Shown here piece after piece: positions 1-7,772 of a stretch of DNA of 64,000 nucleotides. The notes under the pieces were generated by a model that saw nothing but the letters and a program-made list of their open reading frames with translations, was not told where the DNA came from and did not search any database. Source of the stretch: Actinophytocola sp044466355. GTDB lineage: Bacteria > Actinomycetota > Actinomycetes > Mycobacteriales > Pseudonocardiaceae. The DNA is taken from positions 62,001 through 126,000 of the forward strand of contig NZ_JBITMQ010000004.1 in assembly GCF_044466355.1 (NCBI RefSeq), read 5' to 3'. The first letter of the stretch is position 1. Each line of letters starts with the position of its first letter. Position numbers and translations under genes: made by a program.

Positions 1-95
1 AGCGCGAGCAGTTCGACCCCGAACGCGAGCCTGCGGTCGTAGAGCCACTGACGCGCGTAGCCGGCCCGCGTCTGGGCTGCGGCCACGTCCGTCAC
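1..95 (-). CDS. Partial CDS of unknown function, N-terminus only
   Basis: Thirty-one codons are visible before the reading frame leaves the window. It opens at GTG 95 (GTG 86 is an in-frame alternative), 10 nt after the stop of the preceding minus-strand gene, which suggests a two-gene operon. The visible peptide is Arg/Trp/Tyr-rich and looks helical, and shows no recognisable motif. The codon choice fits its neighbours, but with so little sequence this could still be a chance frame. Confidence 0.4.
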   Translation of the reverse strand, partial: MTDVAAAQTRAGYARQWLYDRRLAFGVELLA

Positions 96-105
96 CGGAA
101 GAACT

Positions 106-393
106 CTAGGTCGTGGCGTCCCCGGGCTCGTCCGACAGGTCGGAGATCGACGGGTTCACCAGCGTCGTCGCGTCCTGCGTCCCGACGATCTGCGTCATCT
201 CCCCGGACGGCGCCTCCCACGCGGCGGAACGGGGGATGTGCACTCTGGGCCGATCCGTGGCCTGGGTGTCGGCGGCGGCCTCCGCGTCCGCCTCGGCGAG
301 GATCGCCTCGCTCACCTTCCGGTAGTCGGCGGTGGTGATCTCCCCGCGCGCCAGCTTGTCGCCGAGATCCCGAAGCCGCTCCTGCCAGCTCAT
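106..393 (-). CDS. Small hypothetical protein with SHOCT-like N-terminus
   Basis: This encodes 95 aa. Residues 5-32 form an amphipathic segment with a GEIT turn (RLRDLGDKLARGEITTADY), like the short SHOCT helix-turn-helix found in many small actinobacterial proteins. The rest is polar, acidic and probably disordered. The open frame extends further 5', but that part is antisense to the XRE gene, so I chose ATG 393. There is no clear Shine-Dalgarno sequence, so the transcript may be leaderless. No enzymatic function can be inferred. Confidence 0.6.
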   Translation of the reverse strand: MSWQERLRDLGDKLARGEITTADYRKVSEAILAEADAEAAADTQATDRPRVHIPRSAAWEAPSGEMTQIVGTQDATTLVNPSISDLSDEPGDATT

Positions 394-529
394 GACAACG
401 TTGGTACCACGGACGCCCACCCCATGACGATCACGGTTCGCCAGTGAGAACGATGTTTCGTTCGACGCTGACAAACCGGTCGCCCCGATGGTCAAATGCG
501 CTCCAACGACGGGGCGAAGGGGAAACACG

Positions 530-775
530 ATGAGCACGACGTGGTTCCGTGCGGTGGACGTGACCGAGGCGCAACGCGCCAGGTGGGACGCGGAGGACTC
601 CGGCAGACTCGTGCAGCTCATGCGCGAGGAACGCGGGTGGACCCGCACCAGACTCGCCAAGCTGGCAGGCACGTCGCACGCCGAGCTGGCGAGCTTCGAG
701 ATGGGGCGTACGGTCCCCGCGCAGCCGCTGCTCGTCCGCTATCTGAACGCGCTCGGCTACCACGGCCGACAGTGA
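530..775 (+). CDS. XRE-family helix-turn-helix regulator (small)
   Basis: An 81-aa protein that is essentially one Cro/C1-type HTH domain. Residues about 22-75 contain LVQLMREERGWTRTRLAKLA followed by the recognition-helix region SHAELASFEMG. It starts at ATG 530, which has AAGGGGAA just upstream; an upstream in-frame ATG at 488 lacks this. Single-domain XRE proteins usually repress their own or a neighbouring promoter. It ends 4 nt before the convergent tRNA gene. It has no partner gene, so its target is unknown. Confidence 0.8.
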   Translation: MSTTWFRAVDVTEAQRARWDAEDSGRLVQLMREERGWTRTRLAKLAGTSHAELASFEMGRTVPAQPLLVRYLNALGYHGRQ

Positions 776-779
776 AGAG

Positions 780-855
780 TGGAGCGGACGACGGGACTCG
801 AACCCGCGACCCTCACCTTGGCAAGGTGATGCGCTACCAGCTGCGCTACGTCCGC
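780..855 (-). tRNA. tRNA-Gly (GCC)
   Basis: Read on the minus strand, the 7-bp acceptor stem GCGGACG pairs with CGTCCGC (784-790). The D-arm AGCGCAGCTGGTAGCGC, the anticodon loop CTTGCCAAG with anticodon GCC at 820-822, and the T-arm GGGTTCGAGTCCC are all present. The discriminator is U at 783, and CCA is encoded at 780-782. All cloverleaf elements are intact. tRNA-Gly genes are common integration sites, but no integrase or duplicated 3' end is seen nearby. Confidence 0.97.
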
Positions 856-935
856 AATGACGAGAAGCATAGCGGATGGGCTCGACGCTCATCGCGGGCG
901 GCCGTACACAGCAGGCGGCTGGGCCGAACGGCCTA

Positions 936-951
936 ATACCTTCGTAGGTAT
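936..951. promoter_or_regulatory. Inverted repeat upstream of the sigma factor gene
   Basis: A perfect 6-bp palindrome (ATACCT, 4-nt spacer TCGT, AGGTAT) lies about 90 nt before the sigma factor start and about 80 nt upstream of the tRNA. It may be an operator or part of the tRNA promoter region. Only the symmetry supports it. Confidence 0.3.
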
Positions 952-1038
952 CGCCTTCACGTTCTTAACGTTTGCCGTCCACTCGAAACGGTGTGTGGCA
1001 TGTTTGGCGAATCCCGTGGCGGTCGGGATGGAGGTGTC

Positions 1039-2466
1039 GTGACCAGCGAGGCTGTGGAAGCACCCGAGGGTGAGGACCGGGCACTGCTCGAGCGTCTCCG
1101 TGCGGGCGAGGATGCCGCGTTCGGTGAGTTGTTCTCCCGCCATTCCGCCGCCGTCCACCGGCTCGCGCTAGGGCTCGTCAACGACCGGGCCGAGGCCGAC
1201 GACCTGACCGCGGAGGCGTTCTTCCGGGTCCTGCAGGCTATCCGGCGCGGGGCGGGGCCGGTCGACAACGTGCGTGGCTACCTGCTGATCGTGGCGCGGC
1301 GCGTGGCGTGGGAGTGGAGCCTGCGGCGCAAGGACGTGCCGGTCTCCGACGAGGAGCTGACGCACCGCGCGCCGTCGGACCCGGACACCACCGGGCAGTT
1401 CACGGAGCGCAACCTGATCCGCCGCGCGTTCACGTCGCTGCCGGAGCGGTGGCGGCGGGTGCTGTGGAAGATGGAGGTCGAGGGCGAGCGGCCGGCCGCG
1501 GTCGCCACGAACTTCGGGCTGTCACCCAACGCGACGGCCGCGCTCGCCCGCCGTGCCAGACAGGGGCTGCGTGCCGCCTACCTGCAGGCCCACCTCGCCT
1601 CGGAACGCAGTGCGGTCGGTTGCCGGTCGGTGCTGGAGAAGCTCGGGGCCTACACCGCGGGCACCACGTCGGGCATCGAGCGCCGCCGCATCCGGGCGCA
1701 CCTGTCGACCTGCGCGGCGTGCACCGCCATGTACGCCGAGCTGCGGGACATCTTCGTCGGCCTCCGGCCGCACACCGGGCTCGCGGCGGTGCCCGTGATC
1801 GGTGCCGCGCTGTGGCAGCTCGGTGCGACCGTGAAGGGGCTGCTGGCCAGCACGAAGATCCAGATCGGCATCGCGGCCACGTCCGCGGCCGCGGTCGGGG
1901 CGCTCGGGTTCGCGTTCGTGCCGTGGGGTGGTGGCGGCGACGACGCCACGCCGGTCGACCTGGCGGGCAAGCGGGCCATCGAGACCGGGCTCGAACCGCG
2001 GCCGGTGGCGTCGTCGAGCACGGCCGACGTGCGGGAGGGCAGCCTGGACGGCTCGATCGAGCCGCCGGAGCGCGCCGAGACCGAGGACCGCGAGTACGAC
2101 CGGGAGCACGGCGCGCAGGAAACGGACACACCCGTCACCCCCACGCCCACCACGTCGACACCGCCGTCCACCGGCGCGAGCGGTCCCCCAGGCGGTGACG
2201 GCGGCCGCAGCGACACCCCCGAGTCCACCGGGTCCACCGAGAACGAGACGTTCGACGAAAGCGCCCCGATCGTGTACCGCGAGACGACGGTCGAGACCTA
2301 CAGCACCGAATACGAGGACTACACGCTCGTGGAGGAGACCACCACGGTCACCGAGGTGAACTCCCTGGACCAGACGAGGACCACCAGGTCGACGACCTCG
2401 TACACGGAGCCGAACGAGGGTGAGACGAACACCGTGAAGGCGAGCGAACCGCCACCAACCACCTGA
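1039..2466 (+). CDS. ECF-type sigma factor fused to zinc-finger and membrane tail
   Basis: 475 aa starting at GTG 1039, with GGATGGAGG just upstream (the frame is open to 991, but without a ribosome site). Residues about 15-95 are sigma-70 region 2 and about 115-180 region 4. After these, a zinc-binding anti-sigma motif HX3CX2C uses H221, C225 and C228. One transmembrane helix lies at about 274-296, followed by a 180-residue Thr/Glu/Pro-rich tail, probably outside the cell. Sigma factor and anti-sigma-like module in one membrane-anchored chain implies signal-dependent release or conformational control. The mechanism is inference. No separate anti-sigma gene adjoins it. Confidence 0.85.
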   Translation: MTSEAVEAPEGEDRALLERLRAGEDAAFGELFSRHSAAVHRLALGLVNDRAEADDLTAEAFFRVLQAIRRGAGPVDNVRGYLLIVARRVAWEWSLRRKDVPVSDEELTHRAPSDPDTTGQFTERNLIRRAFTSLPERWRRVLWKMEVEGERPAAVATNFGLSPNATAALARRARQGLRAAYLQAHLASERSAVGCRSVLEKLGAYTAGTTSGIERRRIRAHLSTCAACTAMYAELRDIFVGLRPHTGLAAVPVIGAALWQLGATVKGLLASTKIQIGIAATSAAAVGALGFAFVPWGGGGDDATPVDLAGKRAIETGLEPRPVASSSTADVREGSLDGSIEPPERAETEDREYDREHGAQETDTPVTPTPTTSTPPSTGASGPPGGDGGRSDTPESTGSTENETFDESAPIVYRETTVETYSTEYEDYTLVEETTTVTEVNSLDQTRTTRSTTSYTEPNEGETNTVKASEPPPTT

Positions 2467-2539
2467 CCGGGCCCTGACAACGCCCCCCGCGATGCGCCAT
2501 CATTGAAGTTGATGTTGCCGGCCGCCGGGAGGCGATCGA

Positions 2540-2992
2540 ATGACGCGCGTTGTGCGCGGGGCTGACGGACGCATGTGGACCCTGCGCAGCGAGATGGAAT
2601 GGCGCCAGCCCGCCACCGCCGACGACTTCGAGCACGACGTCACCGGTGGCAACCTGTCCGCGTACGTGCTGCTCGGGCTCGTGGTCGTGCTGGCCGTGGT
2701 GCTGGTGGTGGCGATCCCGGACGACGTCGTCGCGCCGTGGAGCAGCAAGATGCTGTGGCTCGGTCTGCTGATCGTGCTGGCGGTCCTGTTCTTCCCGGCC
2801 CGCTGGGCGCTGCGCAGGCCGTGGACGGTCGTCGCCGAGACCGGGGACAACGGCGAGGGTGAGCCGGAGGAGCGCTGGACGGGCACCATCCGCGGCATGT
2901 TCACCGTCCGCCAGCAGGTCAACCGCATCGCGAAGGACATCCAGCTCGACTCCCAGCCGGGGCTCGAGGGTCCGCTGCAACCCGTGGCGTAA
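2540..2992 (+). CDS. Hypothetical two-helix membrane protein
   Basis: 150 aa with two strongly hydrophobic helices at residues about 41-59 and 71-88, joined by a short loop. The N- and C-termini are soluble; the C-terminal 60 residues are charged and probably cytoplasmic. GGGAGG at 2527-2532 sets the start at ATG 2540. It lies 27 nt ahead of the DNA glycosylase and may be cotranscribed with it. I do not recognise the family with confidence and assign no function. Confidence 0.75.
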   Translation: MTRVVRGADGRMWTLRSEMEWRQPATADDFEHDVTGGNLSAYVLLGLVVVLAVVLVVAIPDDVVAPWSSKMLWLGLLIVLAVLFFPARWALRRPWTVVAETGDNGEGEPEERWTGTIRGMFTVRQQVNRIAKDIQLDSQPGLEGPLQPVA

Positions 2993-3019
2993 CCGCCGGA
3001 ATCGGGCAAGACTGAGGCC

Positions 3020-3883
3020 GTGCCAGAACTACCCGAGGTCGAGGCGCTCGCACAGCACATCCGCGAGCACGGTGTGGGTCGCACCGTGACGCGGATCGAC
3101 GTCGCCTCACTGTCCGTGTTGAAGACCGTCACCCCGCCGTGGACCGAGCTGCACGGCAGGGAGGTGACCGGCGCGACCAGACACGGCAAGTTCCTGGATG
3201 TCGAGATCGGAGACCTGCACCTGATCGTCCACCTGGCCCGCGCGGGCTGGCTGCGCTGGGCCGACACGCTGTCGGCCGCGCCACCGAAGCCGGGCAGGGG
3301 CCCGCTCGCGTTCCGCGTGCACCTCGGCCCACCCGGCCAGGGCCCCGGTTTCGACCTGACGGAGGCGGGCACGAAGAAGGGCCTGGCCGTGTGGATCGTG
3401 GCCGACCCGAACGAGGTGCCCGGCATCGCGGCGCTCGGCCCGGACGCGCTCGCGCTCACCCGTGACGAGTTCGTCACAGTGCTCTCCGGGCACACCGAGC
3501 GCCTGAAGAACGCGCTCACCACGCAGAAGATCATCGCGGGGATCGGCAACGCGTACTCCGACGAGATCCTCCACATGGCGAAGCTGTCGCCGTTCGCGAC
3601 CGCCGGCAAGCTCGACGACGACCAGGTCGACCGGCTGTACGAGGCGATGCGCGAGATACTGACGAGCGCCGTGAGCAGGTCCGTCGGGCAGCACGCGGCG
3701 ACGTTGAAGGGCGAGAAGCGGTCCGGGCTGCGGGTGCACGCCCGCACCGGCATGCCGTGCCCGGTCTGCGGGGACACCGTCCGCGAGGTGTCGTTCGCCG
3801 ACAAGTCGTTCCAGTACTGCGCGACCTGTCAGACCGGCGGCAAGCCGCTCGCCGACCGCCGCATGTCGAGGTTGCTCAAATGA
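3020..3883 (+). CDS. Fpg/Nei-family DNA glycosylase/AP lyase
   Basis: 287 aa, normal length for formamidopyrimidine-DNA glycosylase or endonuclease VIII. It begins MPELPEVE after the GTG start, providing the catalytic N-terminal proline (P2) and glutamate (E3) used for Schiff-base lyase chemistry in base-excision repair. The C-terminus has an intact four-cysteine zinc finger (C247, C250, C267, C270) that inserts into DNA. The H2TH segment includes QKIIAGIGNAYSDEILHMA. Whether the substrate is oxidised purine or pyrimidine cannot be decided from sequence. Several actinobacterial paralogues exist, so I give no gene symbol. Confidence 0.9.
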   Translation: MPELPEVEALAQHIREHGVGRTVTRIDVASLSVLKTVTPPWTELHGREVTGATRHGKFLDVEIGDLHLIVHLARAGWLRWADTLSAAPPKPGRGPLAFRVHLGPPGQGPGFDLTEAGTKKGLAVWIVADPNEVPGIAALGPDALALTRDEFVTVLSGHTERLKNALTTQKIIAGIGNAYSDEILHMAKLSPFATAGKLDDDQVDRLYEAMREILTSAVSRSVGQHAATLKGEKRSGLRVHARTGMPCPVCGDTVREVSFADKSFQYCATCQTGGKPLADRRMSRLLK

Positions 3884-3904
3884 CCCTCCCTTGCCACGGA
3901 GGGT
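3883..3904. terminator. Possible terminator hairpin after the glycosylase gene
   Basis: Arms ACCCTCC (3883-3889) and GGAGGGT (3898-3904) pair perfectly with an 8-nt loop directly behind the glycosylase stop codon. No T-run follows, as is usual for high-GC actinobacterial hairpins, so terminator activity is uncertain. Confidence 0.4.
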
Positions 3905-3926
3905 GTCGTGGCCGGAGCATTGACGG

Positions 3927-5177
3927 GTGACCGACCTGTTGAACGAACGCACCATCTTCGGCGGGATCGCGATCCTCGTCGTCGCGGCGGTGTTCGCCTT
4001 CTGGATCCGGTCCCGCAAGTCCGACAACTCGGTCGACGACGCGGTGCTGGACGCCGTGCAGCGGTTGTCGAAGGCAGCGCCCGCCATGCGCAGCGGGCTC
4101 ACCGAGGAAGCCGCTGACCAGGCCGCGAAGCACCTGGTGGAGATGCTCAAGTGCGTCGCCATCGGGATCACGGACGCGTCCGGGCACCTGCTGTCGTGGG
4201 ACGGCGGGGCGAACGAGCACTACGCCGACCTGACCGGTGCGATCGACGTGGCGATCCGCAACGGCCAGCGCGCGCACATCCACCACACGAACCTGTCCTG
4301 CGCCCACCGCGGCCGCTGCCCGATGCGCACGGCGGTGATCGTGCCGCTGATCCCGGACGGCCAGGTGGAGGGCACCCTGATCGTGGTCGGCGGGGTCAAC
4401 TCGAAGCGCCTGATCCGGGCCGCGGACGAGGTGGCGCAGTTCGTGTGCATCCAGCTGGAGCTGGCGAAGCTCGACGAGTCGAAGCAGCAGCTGGCGAAGG
4501 CCGAGGTGCGCATGCTGCGCGCCCAGATCTCGCCGCACTTCCTCTACAACGCGCTGAACTCGATCTCGTCGCTGATCCGCACCGACCCGGAGCGGGCCCG
4601 CGACCTGCTGCAGGAGTTCGCGGACTTCACCCGGTACTCCTTCCGCACGTCCGGCCAGTTCACGACGCTGGCCGAGGAGCTGCGCAACATCGACCGGTAC
4701 CTGACGATCCAGAGCCAGCGCTACGCGGACCGGCTGAACGTGCGGATCAAGATCGCCCCCGAGGTGCTGTCGGTGGTGGTCCCGTTCCTGGTGCTCCAGC
4801 CGCTGGTGGAGAACGCCGTGCAGCACGGCCTGTCCCCGAAGCCGGGCGGCGGCACGGTCACGGTCGTGGCGCAGGACAACGGCAACGAGGCGCTGATCAG
4901 CGTGGAGGACGACGGCGTCGGCATGGACGCCGACCGCCTGTTCGCCGACCTGCGCGACGCGCACAAGACCGGCTCCCACGTCGGCATCGGCAACATCAAC
5001 CAGCGCATGCGCCAGGTGTTCGGCGACGAGTACGCCCTGATGGCGGAGACGGCCCCGGGCGCGGGCATGAAGGTCATCCTGCGCGTCCCGAAGTTCTTCC
5101 CGGGCGTCCGTCCGGACCTCCCGAAGTTCGGCGAGGACGAGAAGACCGCCCAGACCACCGGCCCGGCACTGCCCTGA
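3927..5177 (+). CDS. LytS/YpdA-type sensor histidine kinase, module 1
   Basis: 416 aa. A single N-terminal membrane helix lies at residues about 10-30, followed by a GAF-like sensory region (about 55-190). Next comes a His_kinase domain whose phosphoacceptor is H204 in QISPHFLYNALN, and a HATPase with N-box LVENAVQHGL and G-box DDGVGMD. These features place it in the LytS/BtsS/YpdA family, which signals to LytTR regulators. The matching regulator is at 6428, and a DUF485-like/symporter pair follows at 7334-9566. By analogy with E. coli BtsSR and YpdAB, which sense pyruvate, it probably controls carboxylate uptake; that ligand is inference. GTG start. Confidence 0.88.
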   Translation: MTDLLNERTIFGGIAILVVAAVFAFWIRSRKSDNSVDDAVLDAVQRLSKAAPAMRSGLTEEAADQAAKHLVEMLKCVAIGITDASGHLLSWDGGANEHYADLTGAIDVAIRNGQRAHIHHTNLSCAHRGRCPMRTAVIVPLIPDGQVEGTLIVVGGVNSKRLIRAADEVAQFVCIQLELAKLDESKQQLAKAEVRMLRAQISPHFLYNALNSISSLIRTDPERARDLLQEFADFTRYSFRTSGQFTTLAEELRNIDRYLTIQSQRYADRLNVRIKIAPEVLSVVVPFLVLQPLVENAVQHGLSPKPGGGTVTVVAQDNGNEALISVEDDGVGMDADRLFADLRDAHKTGSHVGIGNINQRMRQVFGDEYALMAETAPGAGMKVILRVPKFFPGVRPDLPKFGEDEKTAQTTGPALP

Positions 5178-5186
5178 AAGACGCGT

Positions 5187-5501
5187 TCAGGCCAGTGGGC
5201 GGTCGCCGGGGCTGCGCCAGTGGACGCGGCCGTCGACGATGTCCGCGTCCAGGCCGGCCCAGTGCGGGTCCTGCGTCCAGCGGGCCACGGCCCCCGGCGT
5301 CTCGTCCAGATACGTCCCCCGGTCGACGGAACCGAACACCGACAGGCCCGGCCGCGCCCCCACGGACGCCAGCCGCCGTTCCACCCACGCGCGTGCCGCG
5401 GCGCACGACGCGAACTCCGCTACATCGATCTGGGACAGGTGCGACTCGTCGCCCATGCCGAGCCACCCCCGCCACCGCACTCGTGACCCCATATGGAACA
5501 T
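5187..5501 (-). CDS. Small hypothetical protein
   Basis: 104 aa from ATG 5501; in-frame ATGs at 5492 and 5456 are alternatives, and the last has a G-rich upstream stretch that could be its ribosome site. It is soluble, with several Trp residues and a Cys-Ala pair. No motif was recognised. It sits antisense between the kinase and the S49 peptidase, and converges on the kinase with a 9-nt gap. It interrupts what would otherwise be a kinase-regulator operon. Confidence 0.55.
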   Translation of the reverse strand: MFHMGSRVRWRGWLGMGDESHLSQIDVAEFASCAAARAWVERRLASVGARPGLSVFGSVDRGTYLDETPGAVARWTQDPHWAGLDADIVDGRVHWRSPGDRPLA

Positions 5502-5539
5502 GAGCGAGCGAGTCCGCCGCGGATACGTAGGGTGGTTCC

Positions 5540-6373
5540 ATGAGTGTCACGGAAAAGCTGACCGCCCGTCTGCCCATCAACCGGGCCACGGCCAAACCCG
5601 TCGTCGCGGTGGTCAAGCTGCACGGCGTCATCACCCCGACCCCGTCGCCGCTGAGCCGGGGCACGATCAACATCAACACCGTCGAACAGGCCCTCACCAA
5701 GGCGTTCGACCACGACCGGTTGTCCGCGGTCGCGCTCGCGATCAACTCGCCGGGTGGCGCGCCGACGCAGTCCGCACTGGTGAGCGAGCGGATCCGGGAG
5801 CTGGCCGACCGCAAGAAGGTCCCGGTCATCGCCTTCTGCGAGGACGTGGCCGCGTCCGGCGGGTACTGGCTGGCGTGCGCGGCCGACGAGATCTACGCGC
5901 ACTCGTCGTCGCTGATCGGCTCGATCGGCGTGGTCACCGCGGGGTTCGGGCTGAACGGGCTGCTGGAGCGGATCGGCGTCGACCGTCGCGTCTACACCGC
6001 TGGTGCGCACAAGGTGCGTCTCGACCCGTTCCGCCCGGAGAACGACGAGGACGTCGAGTGGCTGAAGGGTCTCCAGGCGCAGCTGCACGACCAGTTCGTG
6101 TCGTGGGTGAAGCAGCGCAGGGGTGACCGGCTGAACGACGGCGACGACCTGTTCACCGGTGAGGTGTGGACCGGTGCGAAGGCCGCCGAGCTGGGGCTGG
6201 TCGACGGTGTCGGCAACCTCCGCGCGGTGCTCACCAAGCGGTTCCCGGACGCGGAACTGTCCGTCGCCGAGCCGAAGCGCCCGCTGCTGGCCCGCCTCGG
6301 GCTGGGTGGTGCGACACAGTCACTGCTCACGGCCGTCGAGCATCGGGCAATCTGGTCGCGTTACGGTCTTTGA
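5540..6373 (+). CDS. sppA: S49-family signal peptide peptidase-like serine protease
   Basis: 277 aa. The ClpP-like crotonase core is visible, with AINSPGGAPTQ and the nucleophile S106 in ASGGYW. This is the Ser/Lys-dyad family that cleaves leftover signal peptides or membrane-protein fragments. It is the short form, with one protease domain and no N-terminal transmembrane helix, so it is probably cytosolic or peripherally membrane-associated. It lies between the LytS kinase and its LytTR regulator, so a link to turnover of the transport module is possible but unproven. Start ATG 5540. Confidence 0.85.
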   Translation: MSVTEKLTARLPINRATAKPVVAVVKLHGVITPTPSPLSRGTININTVEQALTKAFDHDRLSAVALAINSPGGAPTQSALVSERIRELADRKKVPVIAFCEDVAASGGYWLACAADEIYAHSSSLIGSIGVVTAGFGLNGLLERIGVDRRVYTAGAHKVRLDPFRPENDEDVEWLKGLQAQLHDQFVSWVKQRRGDRLNDGDDLFTGEVWTGAKAAELGLVDGVGNLRAVLTKRFPDAELSVAEPKRPLLARLGLGGATQSLLTAVEHRAIWSRYGL

Positions 6374-6427
6374 TCGTGTCACCCACGCGGGTGACACCAT
6401 GGACAGGCGACAGTTCCCATCGGCAAG

Positions 6428-7261
6428 ATGCGGGTCACCGTGAGTACTTCACCCAACACCCCCGGTCTCGTCGTCCTCGCAGTGGACGACGAGAAAGACG
6501 GCATGGACCTGATGGTCGAACGGCTCGAGGCGAACCGCTACGTGCGGCGCGTCATCCAGGCCTTCGACGCGACCGAGGCGCTACGCGAGCTCGGTGGTGG
6601 CGACCCGGAGCTGACCGCGCGCCGCAACGCGGGCAAGCCGATCGTCGACGCGGTCTTCTCCGACCTGCGGATGCCCGGCCTGACCGGCATGGAGATGGCG
6701 AAGGTCCTCGCGGGCTTCAAGCCGTCGCCGGTGCTGGTGTTCATCACCGGGCACGGCGAGGGCAACGACGCGGTCGAGGCGTTCGACCTCGGTGCGGTCG
6801 ACTTCATCCCGAAGCCCTGCGACCAGACCCGCATGGACCGCGCGGTGCAGCGGGTGATCTCCAAGCTGCGCGGCGACGGGCTGGTCGGCGAGGCGCCGCA
6901 GGTCGCGTCGGAACCGGCGGACGACGAGGTCATCCCGGTCGAGCTGGCGGGCAACACGAAGCTCATCCCGCGTTCTTCGGTGCGGTGGGTGGAGGCGCAG
7001 GGCGACTACGCGCGCCTGTTCACCACCGAGGGCTCGCACCTGGTGCGCATCCCGCTGTCGCAGCTGGAGGAGCGGTGGGAGAAGGCGGGTTTCGTCCGCA
7101 TCCACCGCTCGTACCTGGTGCCGATCAACCTGATCACCGAGTTGCAGCTCGGCGGCAACGGCTACCACGTGGTCATCGGCGAGGAAGAGCGCAAGCTGCC
7201 GGTGAGCAGGCGGCACACGCGTGAGCTGAAGGACCGGATCGTGCGCCGCGGCGGTTTGTGA
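6428..7261 (+). CDS. LytTR-family response regulator, module 1
   Basis: 277 aa. The N-terminal receiver domain has the acidic pair in AVDDEKDG, phosphoacceptor D79 in FSDLRMPG, and the conserved Thr/Lys positions (FITGHGE; FIPKPCD). Residues about 165-270 form a LytTR DNA-binding domain (RWVEAQGDYARLFT; RIHRSYLVPINLI). ATG 6428 or GTG 6440 could be the start; the shorter form begins right before the receiver. It probably activates the downstream 7334/7773 transporter genes in response to the 3927 kinase. Confidence 0.88.
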   Translation: MRVTVSTSPNTPGLVVLAVDDEKDGMDLMVERLEANRYVRRVIQAFDATEALRELGGGDPELTARRNAGKPIVDAVFSDLRMPGLTGMEMAKVLAGFKPSPVLVFITGHGEGNDAVEAFDLGAVDFIPKPCDQTRMDRAVQRVISKLRGDGLVGEAPQVASEPADDEVIPVELAGNTKLIPRSSVRWVEAQGDYARLFTTEGSHLVRIPLSQLEERWEKAGFVRIHRSYLVPINLITELQLGGNGYHVVIGEEERKLPVSRRHTRELKDRIVRRGGL

Positions 7262-7281
7262 ACGGAGCTTGCGGAGTGAAC
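7259..7281 (+). repeat. 23-nt short repeat overlapping a stop codon, copy A
   Basis: The motif begins with the TGA of the LytTR gene and contains CGGAGCTTGCG. A second copy at 23151-23173 matches at 20 of 23 positions and also begins inside a TGA stop. It contains a short GCTTGCGRAGY fold-back. Confidence 0.55.
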
Positions 7282-7333
7282 CATCAGGCGCAGGGCGACC
7301 GCGAGCGGCCGGACCGACCTGCGAGGGGCGGAC

Positions 7334-7762
7334 GTGAGTAGGCACTCGGCCGGTCCTGGGCGGGACGAACAGGGGGCACGGCGGTCGTATTCCGAGCCGC
7401 CGACGAAACCCCGCCGCAAACGGGTGGTGCTGGCCGACTCCCGTGCCCCCGTCACCCGCCTGCGCACCGTCGACGAGCTGGAGGAACAGACCAGCTACGG
7501 CGAGGAGCTGGTGCGCCAGCTGATCCGCGCGCAGTTCAAGAAGGCCATGAGGTTCTGGCTGGGCACATTGGCGTTCTTTCTGGCGTTGCCCGCGTTGTTC
7601 TTCTTCCTCCCGCAGCTGTCACAGGTGACGGTCGCCGGTGTGCGACTTCCGTGGATCCTGCTGGGTTTGGTGCCGTTCCCGTTGTTGTTCGGGGTCGGGT
7701 ACTGGTACAACGTGGTTGCCGAGCGGCAGGAACGCGACTTCGTCGCGATGGTCGAGAAGTAA
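7334..7762 (+). CDS. DUF485-like small membrane protein, module 1
   Basis: 142 aa. A basic, soluble N-terminus of about 70 residues is followed by two transmembrane helices (about 72-92 and 104-125) and a short charged tail. Size, topology and position 10 nt before a sodium:solute symporter match the DUF485 partners encoded with ActP/MctP-type carboxylate symporters. Partners in this window at 12827 and 16550 have the same design. GTG start. The extended basic N-terminus is longer than the usual DUF485 protein (about 100 aa). Confidence 0.75.
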   Translation: MSRHSAGPGRDEQGARRSYSEPPTKPRRKRVVLADSRAPVTRLRTVDELEEQTSYGEELVRQLIRAQFKKAMRFWLGTLAFFLALPALFFFLPQLSQVTVAGVRLPWILLGLVPFPLLFGVGYWYNVVAERQERDFVAMVEK

Positions 7763-7772
7763 CAGAGGGCCG

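Noticed and set aside
780..855. tRNA-Gly as an attachment site of an integrated element
   Set aside because: No integrase, no duplicated 3' end and no foreign-looking DNA on either side.
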